This document shows, piece after piece, positions 37,684 to 45,470 of a DNA stretch of 64,000 bases. Positions within the stretch are counted from its first letter, which is position 1. Every line of letters starts with the position of its first letter. Under the pieces are notes generated by a model that saw only the letters and a program-made list of their open reading frames with translations, was not told the origin of the DNA and did not search any database. The position numbers and the translations under genes were made by a program. The stretch is from NCBI RefSeq assembly GCF_000737245.1, contig NZ_JPQU01000034.1:1-64000 (forward strand), given 5' to 3'. The DNA is from Pseudomonas syringae (lineage in GTDB: Bacteria; Pseudomonadota; Gammaproteobacteria; Pseudomonadales; Pseudomonadaceae).

Positions 37684-38661
37684 ATGGCAAAGCGTATCCA
37701 GTTCAACACCACCGGCGGACCGGAAGTTCTCGAGTATGTAGACTTCGAACCCGCCGCGCCTGGCCCGCAACAAGTACGGGTGCGCAACAAGGCAATCGGT
37801 CTGAACTTCATCGAAACCTACTTCCGTAGCGGCCTGTATCCAGTGCCATCGCTGCCGTCAGGCCTGGGCAACGAAGGCGCGGGCATCGTCGACGCAGTCG
37901 GCAGTGAAGTGACGCGCTTCAAGGTGGGCGACCGCGTGGCATATGGCACCGGCCCGCTGGGCAGCTACAGCGAACTGCATACCCTGCCAGCCGATAATCT
38001 GGTGCACCTGCCGGAAGCAATCAGCTTCGAACAGGCTGCCGCCATCATGCTCAAAGGGCTGACCGTGCAGTACCTGCTGCGCCAGACTTATCAGGTAAAA
38101 GCCGGCGAAACGATCCTGTTCCATGCCGCTGCGGGTGGCGTGGGATCCTTGGCCTGCCAATGGGCCAAGGCGCTGGGCGCAAAACTGATCGGGACCGTGA
38201 GTTCTGCCGAGAAGGCGGCGCACGCCAAAGCCTTGGGTGCTTGGGAAACCATCGACTACAGCCATGAAGATGTGGCCAAGCGTGTGCTGGAGCTGACTGA
38301 TGGCAAGAAATGCCCAGTGGTCTACGACGGCGTAGGTCAGGACACCTGGACAACATCTCTGGACTGCGTTGCGCCGCGGGGTCTGCTGGTCAGCTTCGGC
38401 AATGCCTCCGGCCCGGTCGCGGGTGTGAACCTGGGGATTCTGGCCAGTAAAGGTTCGTTGTACGTCACGCGTCCAACCCTGGGCAGCTACGCCAACAACC
38501 CGGAAAACCTGCAGGCCATGGCCGATGAGCTGTTCGCCATGCTCGCCGATGGCAAGATCAAGGTCGACGACATCCAGCAATACGCCCTCAAGGATGCCGC
38601 CAAGGCACAGATTGAACTGTCCGCCCGCCGCACCATTGGGTCGAGCATTTTGATTCCCTGA
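37684..38661 (+). CDS. qor: NADPH:quinone oxidoreductase (zeta-crystallin type)
   Basis: A 325-residue zinc-free medium-chain dehydrogenase that reduces quinones by one electron using NADPH. The nucleotide loop is AAAGGVGSLACQWAKALGA, and the N-terminal catalytic domain has NFIETYFRSGLYP. CGGAGAGAG precedes the ATG. No cysteine cluster for structural zinc is present, as expected for Qor. Physiological substrate range is broad and unproven here. Confidence 0.94.
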   Translation: MAKRIQFNTTGGPEVLEYVDFEPAAPGPQQVRVRNKAIGLNFIETYFRSGLYPVPSLPSGLGNEGAGIVDAVGSEVTRFKVGDRVAYGTGPLGSYSELHTLPADNLVHLPEAISFEQAAAIMLKGLTVQYLLRQTYQVKAGETILFHAAAGGVGSLACQWAKALGAKLIGTVSSAEKAAHAKALGAWETIDYSHEDVAKRVLELTDGKKCPVVYDGVGQDTWTTSLDCVAPRGLLVSFGNASGPVAGVNLGILASKGSLYVTRPTLGSYANNPENLQAMADELFAMLADGKIKVDDIQQYALKDAAKAQIELSARRTIGSSILIP

Positions 38662-38683
38662 TCTGAAGTAGCCTGCAAAAAAA

Positions 38684-38778
38684 CCTGTGGGAGCGAGCTT
38701 GCTCGCGAAGACGGATTCCGACTCAAAGATATCGAGCGGATATATAGGCCTCTTCGCGAGCAAGCTCGCTCCCACAGG
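38684..38778. repeat. REPIN-like palindrome, CCTGTGGGAGCGAGCTTGCTCG family
   Basis: Perfect arms of about 28 nt between convergent qor and tsaC. Confidence 0.88.
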
Positions 38779-38799
38779 TTCAACGCCACCGGGGCAATC

Positions 38800-39357
38800 T
38801 CAACCCGCCCTGACAACCTGCCCAGTCGCCACATCCCTGATCGTGCTCGGATTGCGGCGGCCGCCCAGGGTGCCACCGAGCACTGCATCCACCTGCCCGC
38901 GAAAATACTGCTCGACGCGAATTCGCGTGCGGGCTGCGGGGCGGCCTGCGGGGTTGGCCGACGTGGAAATCAGCGGCCCAACCAGCGCGCACAGTTCACG
39001 GACGGTAGGGTGATCACTGACGCGCAGGGCGACGGTCTCATGAATCCCGGTAACCCATTCCGGCAACAGGTTCTGATGCGGAACCAGCCAGGTATTCGGC
39101 CCAGGCCAGGTGCTAGCCATGCGGTCGAGCCACAATTCCGGGAAGTCATCAAACAGAAAGTCGAACTGGCGAATATTGTCGGCCACCAGAATCAGCCCTT
39201 TATCCACAGGCCGTGACTTGATAGCCAGCAAACGGTATACCGCCTCCTCATCCCAGGGATCACAGCCCAGGCCCCACACCGCTTCGGTTGGGTAGGCAAT
39301 TACCGCACCGGCGCGAATCTCGCGAGCGGCTTGTTGCACACGCCAACTGCTGATCAT
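38800..39357 (-). CDS. tsaC: L-threonylcarbamoyladenylate synthase
   Basis: A 185-residue Sua5/YciO/YrdC enzyme. It uses threonine, bicarbonate and ATP to make threonylcarbamoyl-AMP for the t6A37 modification of ANN-decoding tRNAs. Key pattern: [14 protein letters not shown], then [12 protein letters not shown] and [14 protein letters not shown] 7 nt before the ATG at 39357 defines the start (a GTG two codons earlier is also in frame). It adjoins the dprA C-terminal fragment, normally its operon neighbour. Confidence 0.96.
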   Translation of the reverse strand: MISSWRVQQAAREIRAGAVIAYPTEAVWGLGCDPWDEEAVYRLLAIKSRPVDKGLILVADNIRQFDFLFDDFPELWLDRMASTWPGPNTWLVPHQNLLPEWVTGIHETVALRVSDHPTVRELCALVGPLISTSANPAGRPAARTRIRVEQYFRGQVDAVLGGTLGGRRNPSTIRDVATGQVVRAG

Positions 39358-39393
39358 TTGCACTCTCCGCTAAACATTGCCGGCAGTTTACCC

Positions 39394-39821
39394 TCAGGGC
39401 GCCCGGGCAAACCATCGTCCTGCTTCACAAGCAAGACGCCCATCCAACTCCAACTCGGTCAATGCCGCCAGCACCTTGGGCAGCGGCCAACCACTAGAGT
39501 GAGCCAGGCCTTCGCTGGTCTGTGGCGCGGCATGCAACAGCGCCAACAATGGATGAGCGTTGAGGGGCTCAGGGGTAGAGTCGGCGGGCACAACCACCTG
39601 CCAGCCGCGCAGCGCTTCGAGGATATGCTCCACGGTTTCCACCAACACGGCGCCATCGCGAATCAACTGGTGGCAACCCCTTGCGCCAGGATGATGAATC
39701 GAACCGGGGATGGCATATACCTCGCGACCTTGTTCGGCAGCCAATCGCGCGGTGATCAACGAGCCACTGGCAACGCTGGCCTCGACCACCAGCACGCCAA
39801 GGGATAATCCGCTGATGATTC
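39394..39821 (-). pseudogene. dprA: dprA, C-terminal fragment (interrupted)
   Basis: This is the C-terminal part of the DNA-processing protein DprA, which loads RecA on incoming single-stranded DNA during transformation. The remnant reads RIISGLSLGVLVVEASVASG at the junction, continues through EVYAIPGSIHHPGARG, and ends in the C-terminal DML1-like winged helix. It lacks its N-terminal Rossmann part, which lies 7.4 kb away at 47173-47868. Joined at the shared TGATGATTC core, the two pieces give one open frame of about 368 residues. The break is therefore due to element insertion, not decay. Confidence 0.93.
39813..39821. other. attL core of the dprA-integrated element
   Basis: TGATGATTC occurs here and at 47181-47189. 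Left of it is dprA sequence (GGATAATCCGC); right of it is AT-rich element sequence (GGTAAACGATTTATCC). Confidence 0.75.
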
Positions 39822-39904
39822 GGTAAACGATTTATCCGAGTGAAAAATCTAGCCAATTCACCTGCATGTACGCAACATGGTGGTGATGATGGAGGCATTT
39901 CGCT

Positions 39905-40801
39905 ATGCTCAAAAAATGGTCAATTCGCCACGCACACGGATCGGTAAAAATGAGGAAACCTCGGGTATTTTTAGCATCTTCGGTTGAGGGGATGCCTGTA
40001 GCTGACGCTATCAATGAGTGCCTCGACTATGACGCCGAAATTGTGCACTGGAAGGCCGGGTTCAGTCTGTCCAGTAATACAATAGACAGTTTAATGGAAA
40101 AATCCCGAACGGTAGATTTTGCGATTTTCGTTTTCACTCCCGATGATATATCAACTATTCGAGAGCAAAGCCATATTGTAGCAAGAGATAACGTTCTATT
40201 CGAACTTGGTCTCTTCATCGGTATGCTAACAAAAGAACGATGCTTTATTGTTAAGCCTCGGGATATTAACCTTCATTTTCCTACCGACTTGCTAGGTCTA
40301 ACTCCGGCTGACTACGATGGTAATCGTTCAGATAAGGACTTAACGCAGGCAGTTGGTGCGCCGTGCAACAAAGTTAAAAAAGAGATTGTTCGACTAGGTT
40401 TAGCTACTGATGATATTGAAATCATTAAAGCCCAAACTAAAAAAACCGGATTCAGTTATGAAGTGGGCGAAACCGAATTACGCTTACTATTAGAAGTGTT
40501 TGAAAAAGGCCTTCACAATGTTGAAGGTGTGATGTCTAGTGATATATTCAACAATGCTAACTCTCAAGAGTTCTATTCTATTGCTGTCATTAAGTTGGAA
40601 CGGTTAGGACTTATTGAAAAAGAAGTGCGAGCAGACAACATGTATGAGTATTACACATACTCTATAACCCCTGATGGGCAAGAGTACATTTTAGCTAATG
40701 AAGCAAAGATAAAAGCTTCTCGAAAACCCAAGCCTGCTGTAAAGCCAACCAAACCAAAAGACAAAGCATTTGACTCTTTTGATGATGACATACCATTTTG
40801 A
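39905..40801 (+). CDS. TIR-like (CAP12/Pycsar-type) protein with winged-helix domain and SSB-like C-terminal tip
   Basis: A 298-residue protein. Residues 18-165 match the CAP12/PycTIR TIR-like domain (PF10137 type). The segments are KPRVFLASSVEGMPVADAI, FAIFVFTPDD and ARDNVLFELGLFIG, with E100 the likely NADase glutamate, followed by FPTDLLGLTPADYD. Such domains degrade NAD+ in anti-phage CBASS and Pycsar systems. Residues about 187-266 look like a winged helix (ELRLLLEVFEKGL, IKLERLGLIEKE, YSITPDGQEYI). A Lys/Pro linker (268-288) leads to FDSFDDDIPF, identical at its end to the SSB acidic tip DDDIPF. GGAGG 9 nt upstream supports the start; M16 is an alternative. No cyclase gene is adjacent. 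Confidence 0.85.
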   Translation: MLKKWSIRHAHGSVKMRKPRVFLASSVEGMPVADAINECLDYDAEIVHWKAGFSLSSNTIDSLMEKSRTVDFAIFVFTPDDISTIREQSHIVARDNVLFELGLFIGMLTKERCFIVKPRDINLHFPTDLLGLTPADYDGNRSDKDLTQAVGAPCNKVKKEIVRLGLATDDIEIIKAQTKKTGFSYEVGETELRLLLEVFEKGLHNVEGVMSSDIFNNANSQEFYSIAVIKLERLGLIEKEVRADNMYEYYTYSITPDGQEYILANEAKIKASRKPKPAVKPTKPKDKAFDSFDDDIPF

Positions 40802-40830
40802 CGCGTATAGTGAGTATTTGAAGGAGAAAA

Positions 40831-41244
40831 ATGAAGCTACCTACAGACCTTAAAGTTTTAGACGCGATATACAAAGAGTATTATGAAGCGTATAGCAATT
40901 ATCGGGAGGGAGAAGAAAACGGACGTGGCGGAAAAGCCTATATGCCAATAGACATAAAGCTCATTGCGTCACGACTGAACGTAGATGCAGGTATTGTTTT
41001 CGGGCGGCTGTATAATCATTTAAACAGACTTCACTCTTATGTAAATGATGACGAACGAAAATCGAAAGTGCCACTCTTTGCGTTACAGGTTGGCAGTGAT
41101 GTTCACTGCATACACTTCCCACTGATGTCTTCGATTTTGGCAGGGCTAGAATCAGAGAAAAGTAAATTTCTTACAACCACTTGGATTTCAGGAGTTGCCA
41201 TTATAGTTTCAGTAGCTGCTTTGGGTGTTAGCATATTTAAGTGA
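40831..41244 (+). CDS. Small tail-anchored protein with winged-helix-like domain
   Basis: A 137-residue protein 29 nt downstream of the TIR-like gene and probably co-transcribed; AAGGAG lies upstream. Residues 35-75 (PIDIKLIASRLNVDAGIVFG, then RLYNHLNRLHSY) resemble an HTH, and VPLFALQVGSDVHCIHF could be the wing. The C-terminus WISGVAIIVSVAALGVSIF (about 118-136) is a single membrane helix with only one residue after it, so the protein is tail-anchored with its HTH-like part in the cytosol. I do not recognise a named family. The context suggests a partner of the TIR-like effector. Confidence 0.65.
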   Translation: MKLPTDLKVLDAIYKEYYEAYSNYREGEENGRGGKAYMPIDIKLIASRLNVDAGIVFGRLYNHLNRLHSYVNDDERKSKVPLFALQVGSDVHCIHFPLMSSILAGLESEKSKFLTTTWISGVAIIVSVAALGVSIFK

Positions 41245-41291
41245 AACTGGATAGAAGTGCTACAATTGAGAGATAATAATCTCTAATTGAT

Positions 41292-41678
41292 ATGGAAGAT
41301 GTCTTTAAATTCTTTGTGGTTCTCGGTGCGCTTTGCATTGCAGTAAACACTGGTTATTTTAAAAATAACGATGTTCAGCAAGGGACGGTTATCGAAGCTA
41401 AAATCTCGGCAAAGGATAGGCTGACTGACAAAGAGAGAAAAGAGTCTGTAAAAGCTTTTCAAAATGCAGCTAACGACTGCAAAAGTAAAGACTCATACAA
41501 TGAACGAGGCAGTTCTATGCTTCAAATAAGCCACTCATTTAACTTCAAGAGTGGAAGCTGTGAAGAGTCTAAAACGCTTTGGACAATGCAAGACGAAAAC
41601 TTTTGGAGAAATCCAGAGTATTTGAGTAGTAATGTGGTTATAAAAACATACACGCTACCAACAAACCCTTATTATTGA
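41292..41678 (+). CDS. Small membrane-anchored hypothetical protein
   Basis: A 128-residue protein with an N-terminal hydrophobic segment (FKFFVVLGALCIAVNTG, residues 5-21) that could be a signal anchor. The rest is hydrophilic, with two cysteines (C63 and C90) that could pair in the periplasm. The ribosome site is weak. It is separated by 47 nt from the preceding gene and ends the cargo group. It has no recognisable domain. Codon use is AT-rich like the rest of the element. Confidence 0.55.
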   Translation: MEDVFKFFVVLGALCIAVNTGYFKNNDVQQGTVIEAKISAKDRLTDKERKESVKAFQNAANDCKSKDSYNERGSSMLQISHSFNFKSGSCEESKTLWTMQDENFWRNPEYLSSNVVIKTYTLPTNPYY

Positions 41679-41786
41679 CCAACATACACGAATAGATTGT
41701 TTTTTGAACTTTTTATAGTGCAAAGAGGGAGCCCCCCCCACATAAAGCCTCCCATAGGGCTATTATCCTGATATAGTTTAAGTCTC

Positions 41787-42824
41787 TTATTTAGTGCCAC
41801 TTATCAGTCCTTGGCTTTTTTTCCTAAAATATGTTCTACGTGACATCCCTAACTCTTTCCAAGCCTCGACTTTTTCAGGCTGGACTGTTTCAGCTATGAC
41901 GACTTCTTTTGTTTTATAATACCAAGATTTTGATATTCCCCTTTCTTCCCAGGGTTTTACCTCATCGTTATATATTTTAGGTCTTCCTCCGCCTTTCAGA
42001 GCTGATTGTCGGGCTCGATTACTCTTTAACTCATTCAGTCTTTCGACTGAGAAATTTCTAGATATAAAATTGTATACGCTATTGATAATGGTCTTTAACT
42101 CACTAGAACCCAATGGAGAGTCAAATGAATTGAGAAAACTTGCCTGCCATTCTAATTCAGCAAGAAAATTCTCATGTGCAAAATTTTTATAGGCCCAAAT
42201 TCGTAAGTCATCAAAGAGCTGACAATTTCTGCTTGTCGAAAAACCGACATTCTTTTCTTTTGCCTTTTGTGCTTGTCTATATTGAGCAACAAGATTCTTA
42301 TCTACAAATTCGTTCAAATAACCCAATTCATAGGGGGCGTTCTCAAAGGAAAATGTTTGCCAAGCTTTATTAAACGGATTTTTAGTCAAGGTAGCATTAT
42401 AGGAAAGGTCCGCGCGCAACTTTATAGCAAGACCCAATTCAATGTCAGCAAAGTAATTTAGCGGCTTTGAGCGCCCTGATACATCAGCCTTTACAGATTT
42501 TTCAAGTATGTAAGTAATATGAGAGTGACCATTCGAAGGGTTTTTTACCACAAGATGCGGCGCTGGCAAATTGAGGTCATACCAGTCCATTGCGGATGTA
42601 GAGGTATCAACATCGAACAACATATAATGTATATGCGTCTTTGAGTTAGGCTGTATGTGTCGAGCTTTTAAAGCAATATTATGATTGGCTATTTTTTTTC
42701 CGAAATGATAATCGTCGGTATAATAAGGTTTAATTGGTAATTTAGACTGATAAATTTCCAAAGTTTTTTCTAGTAAGGTATTAGAATTTTTATTTAAAGT
42801 GTTACACTGAATAAGAGGGTGCAT
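41787..42824 (-). CDS. Plasmid replication initiator (RepA/replicase-PriCT type)
   Basis: A 345-residue protein. The N-terminal half has HIHYMLFDVDTSTSAMDW and PHLVVKNPSNGHSHITYIL, the pattern of the ColE2-type replicase/primase family. The middle (about 195-265) fits a PriCT-like helical domain. The C-terminus holds two similar HTH-like units (PWEERGISKSWYYK, 291-304; AWKELGMSRRTYFRK, 321-335) likely to bind origin DNA. Three 19-bp iterons lie about 90 nt upstream of its start. This points to autonomous replication of the excised circle (inference). Confidence 0.78.
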   Translation of the reverse strand: MHPLIQCNTLNKNSNTLLEKTLEIYQSKLPIKPYYTDDYHFGKKIANHNIALKARHIQPNSKTHIHYMLFDVDTSTSAMDWYDLNLPAPHLVVKNPSNGHSHITYILEKSVKADVSGRSKPLNYFADIELGLAIKLRADLSYNATLTKNPFNKAWQTFSFENAPYELGYLNEFVDKNLVAQYRQAQKAKEKNVGFSTSRNCQLFDDLRIWAYKNFAHENFLAELEWQASFLNSFDSPLGSSELKTIINSVYNFISRNFSVERLNELKSNRARQSALKGGGRPKIYNDEVKPWEERGISKSWYYKTKEVVIAETVQPEKVEAWKELGMSRRTYFRKKSQGLISGTK

Positions 42825-42868
42825 TGTTATAGTTATTTGGTAGTGCTTTAATTATAACTTTTAAAATT

Positions 42869-42900
42869 AAAAAGAAAGAGCCTAATGGCTCTTTTTTGTT
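42869..42900. terminator. Bidirectional intrinsic terminator between rep and the relaxase gene
   Basis: AAAGAGCC, TAAT loop, GGCTCTTT. T-runs follow on both strands. Confidence 0.8.
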
Positions 42901-42915
42901 GCCTGTGAATTAAGT

Positions 42916-42997
42916 TGTCGCATTTGTATAAGAATGTCGCATATATGAATAAGTGTCGCTTTTATGTAACTTTCAATTAAATAGAAAGTTATCCATA
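42916..42997. other. Candidate replication origin: three 19-bp iterons and DnaA-box-like site
   Basis: TGTCGC begins at 42916, 42935 and 42954, exactly 19 bp apart. Each is followed by a similar AT-rich stretch (A/T)TTTATGTA-like. An inverted repeat AACTTTC/GAAAGTT spans 42968-42990. TTATCCATA (42989-42997) differs from the DnaA box TTATCCACA by one base. It sits upstream of rep. Confidence 0.65.
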
Positions 42998-43071
42998 TAA
43001 AAGCAAAGTCAAAAGCAAGTCTGCGACGCTTCCGCTTCTGACACCGCTGGTTGTAAGCTCATCAATCCATA

Positions 43072-44844
43072 TCATGGCTTTATCGAATGGGTAGTATTTT
43101 TCTTTTGCTCACGATGCTGTTCAATTTCTTGTTCGTCAAATAGCTCCCTAGCAATTTCAACGTTTGATTTTTTTGTATTAAAAGCTTTGTCGAATATATC
43201 TACTTCTTTATCAATGTATAATTTTCTTTCTCGACGTTCGGGATGGTTTCTTTCTTCAATTACTTTCGCTTTGAAGCTTTGTGCTATCGGCTCTTTGGGT
43301 GTGAGAAAATCAATATCAATATATGTATCCAAAGCCTCGTCAGCTGTAAGACGAACAAGCTTTTCTATGCTTTCATCGAACTCCTTTAAATCGTTTGGTT
43401 CTCCCTTCATTTTTTTATTAAACATTCCGAAGGTGAATTTCTCTTTCCCCCATGCTTGTAGTCCCCACATGACCGTGAGGATTTCTCTAATTCCATCCTT
43501 AATCTGTGTCTTTGCTTTATTTACAATCTCTTGATAATTCGTAAGCATGTGATTGTATTTAGGTTCCATCTCATCAAAATCTCGCTTCATTTTATCGTAA
43601 CGTTTAGAAAGTGGAGTTAATTCCTCATTCTTGCATTTCAACTCAATATTTGATTGTTTAAGATTAGAACTTTCATCACGAAGCGCTGGAAGGTTTTCAT
43701 TTAAAGTGCATAGTTCTTTTCGCGCTTCGGAGATTGCTTTTTGTATATCTGATAGGTCTTTATTACTTTCTACCTTCTTGGCATTAAAGAAACTATATTC
43801 ACGTTCGACTTTAGGCTTTTTAGCATCTGCTTCAATCAACGCCATTCGAGCATTATTTTCTTTTGTCTTTTCAAGTTTTTTTGCTTCAATATCGTACTTA
43901 TTAAGCATCTTGTTTGAATGTTGATAAAACAACGTTTGGAAATATTGTGCTTGAAGTTTTTTTGCAGAATAATCTCTTTCTGAAAAATCTAATCTTTTAG
44001 CGTCAGGATATTCATCTTTTAGCTTTTCAATATTGTCATTTACAAAGTTCTTTTGCGCAGTTAGCAAATCGTATTTTCCAGTGCGTTGATTCTTTGCGTC
44101 TATGAAAATGTGAGGGTGATTTCCAACCTCGTCGCCGTGAAAAACGATTAGCTTTACTGGGTAGTCTGGAAAATTTTCCTTGTAGAACGAATGAATATTA
44201 GTCACCAAATCGGAAGTTGATATGTTGACGTTGTTGTGCGAAGGGATCTTGAAAAAAGCTTCTTGTATAAAAATTTTATTTCGAGAAATATCAGATTTAT
44301 TTTCGATAACTTCATTGTGAAGCTCTAAAAACTTTCTGACTGTTTCAGTCTTTTGATTTTTACGGGCGAACTCAAATTGGGTTAAAGTATTAATCTCACT
44401 TTCTATCTGAACAGGGCTTTTTTCATCTCGAATTTTATCGAGAAAAATCTTTATCGGGTCGGTATTATCAGTGATTGATTTTGACCATTTATTTACTTTC
44501 GCTTTATACTTTCTTAACGTGTCAAGAGTCTCGGAGTTACTATCTTTTTGTTTTTGCTCGTCATTGATTTTACCGATAAATCCGGTTTGAATTTTTACTT
44601 TTTGCTCTTCTGTTAGACTGTCCAGTCGAACTGGTTTTGAACCTAAATGAGCCGCAAAAATTAAATTTGTATGAGCTAGGTCTTCATTCCACTCCAACGT
44701 TTTTGTTTTGTTTATTTTGTTTTTATCAGATGGGGAAATGCGGAGCGAGTGAGCGAGACTCTTTAGAAGCTTGGATTTTCCGAGTCTGTCATTTTGAAAA
44801 TTTAGATGTTTGTAAATCATCGTTACTGTTTTTTTTGTAGCCAT
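43072..44844 (-). CDS. MobV-like relaxase/plasmid mobilisation protein
   Basis: A protein of about 590 residues. The likely metal-binding motif is FHGDEVGNHPHIFIDA (about residues 238-253), comparable with HxDExTPHxH of Mob_Pre (MobV) relaxases. This domain nicks oriT DNA and starts transfer. The N-terminus has LAHSLRISPSDKNKI and later NLIFAAH, as in the family. A long coiled-coil follows (about 315-460: repeated ELK/KLE). The C-terminus is charged. The ATG at 44844 is preferred over a GTG three codons upstream. Oriented with rep and the recombinase. Confidence 0.72.
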   Translation of the reverse strand: MATKKTVTMIYKHLNFQNDRLGKSKLLKSLAHSLRISPSDKNKINKTKTLEWNEDLAHTNLIFAAHLGSKPVRLDSLTEEQKVKIQTGFIGKINDEQKQKDSNSETLDTLRKYKAKVNKWSKSITDNTDPIKIFLDKIRDEKSPVQIESEINTLTQFEFARKNQKTETVRKFLELHNEVIENKSDISRNKIFIQEAFFKIPSHNNVNISTSDLVTNIHSFYKENFPDYPVKLIVFHGDEVGNHPHIFIDAKNQRTGKYDLLTAQKNFVNDNIEKLKDEYPDAKRLDFSERDYSAKKLQAQYFQTLFYQHSNKMLNKYDIEAKKLEKTKENNARMALIEADAKKPKVEREYSFFNAKKVESNKDLSDIQKAISEARKELCTLNENLPALRDESSNLKQSNIELKCKNEELTPLSKRYDKMKRDFDEMEPKYNHMLTNYQEIVNKAKTQIKDGIREILTVMWGLQAWGKEKFTFGMFNKKMKGEPNDLKEFDESIEKLVRLTADEALDTYIDIDFLTPKEPIAQSFKAKVIEERNHPERRERKLYIDKEVDIFDKAFNTKKSNVEIARELFDEQEIEQHREQKKNTTHSIKP

Positions 44845-45175
44845 TATGTTCACCGGTTTTTTAGTTTTTTTAGTTTTCCTTTTGTGATTGATTTGAAAAA
44901 AATTATGAGCGATAGAGCGACATTTTTTGCAAAGCTATCCGAAGAAACTGGATAAAAAATAATGAGCGCCGCGATATTTTTTAGTCAGTTTCGTGTGATG
45001 TTTTTTGCACTTGCGTTGCTTTTGCTTTGGCTTCTGTCCTGCTGACAAGCACGAGTGAAACTTGGAGACTCATCTTTTGCGCAGCAAAAGTGTGTCGGAA
45101 AGTGTAGCGAGTTACTTATTACCTCACATATTTAGAATAACATATTGAAATGGCTAAATAGGGTGTTGAGAAGAA
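44845..45175. other. 331-bp non-coding region, candidate oriT
   Basis: No ORF is supported. It holds a direct repeat, ATGAGCG...GCGACATTTTTT (44905-44927) and ATGAGCG...GCGATATTTTTT (44962-44982), a third related GATGTTTTTTGCA (44998-45009), and a CTTTTGC/GCAAAAG hairpin with GCA loop (45074-45090). Its position upstream of the relaxase gene suits an oriT. Confidence 0.45.
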
Positions 45176-45409
45176 TTAAGTATCTAGCTTCTCGACGGCA
45201 AACTTATACCCTATAGCCTGCAATGCTTTTTGAATAGAGACGAAACTGTCATCAAGATTTAGATCAATGCTTTTGACGCGGGCGATTGCTCTTATGCACG
45301 CTATCAGACCTTGCTGACTACCTTCCTCAATGACAATATTCAAGAGTGCTTGAATATCAGAATCACTGTTCAGATAATCCTCGATTAGAAACTCTTTCAT
45401 AGAACTCAC
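45176..45409 (-). CDS. Short HI1420-type antidote-like protein
   Basis: A 77-residue protein. The N-terminal FLIEDYLNSDSDIQALLNIV, then GLIACIRAIARVKSIDL, resembles the start of addiction-module antidotes of the HigA/HI1420 group. Those normally have an HTH (AKETGLSRE-type) next; here it is replaced by a shorter SFVSIQKALQAIGYKF end. So the HTH core appears shortened. No toxin gene is beside it. AT-rich and in the same direction as the recombinase gene. The family assignment is tentative. Confidence 0.5.
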   Translation of the reverse strand: MSSMKEFLIEDYLNSDSDIQALLNIVIEEGSQQGLIACIRAIARVKSIDLNLDDSFVSIQKALQAIGYKFAVEKLDT

Positions 45410-45425
45410 GCCTTAAATTTGAGTC

Positions 45426-45460
45426 CTCGAAAAATCAGAATTTTAATTCTGGTTTTTGAG
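45426..45460 (-). terminator. Hairpin terminator of the serine recombinase gene
   Basis: CAGAATT/AATTCTG stem within a longer imperfect inverted repeat (CTCGAAAAA...TTTTTGAG). T-run on the minus strand just after the recombinase stop. Confidence 0.75.
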
Positions 45461-45470
45461 GGCTGGGTTA

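Noticed and set aside
39800..39830. tRNA gene as attachment site
   Set aside because: The junction is inside dprA and the core is 9 bp; no tRNA fold is present at either end.
41680..41786. ColE2-like origin downstream of rep
   Set aside because: The region has a C8 run and short hairpins but no clear ColE2 origin pattern; the iterons upstream of rep are a better candidate.
42916..42972. Possible short CRISPR-like repeat
   Set aside because: Only the first six bases are invariant and there are no spacers; the fixed 19-bp period and rep gene fit iterons.
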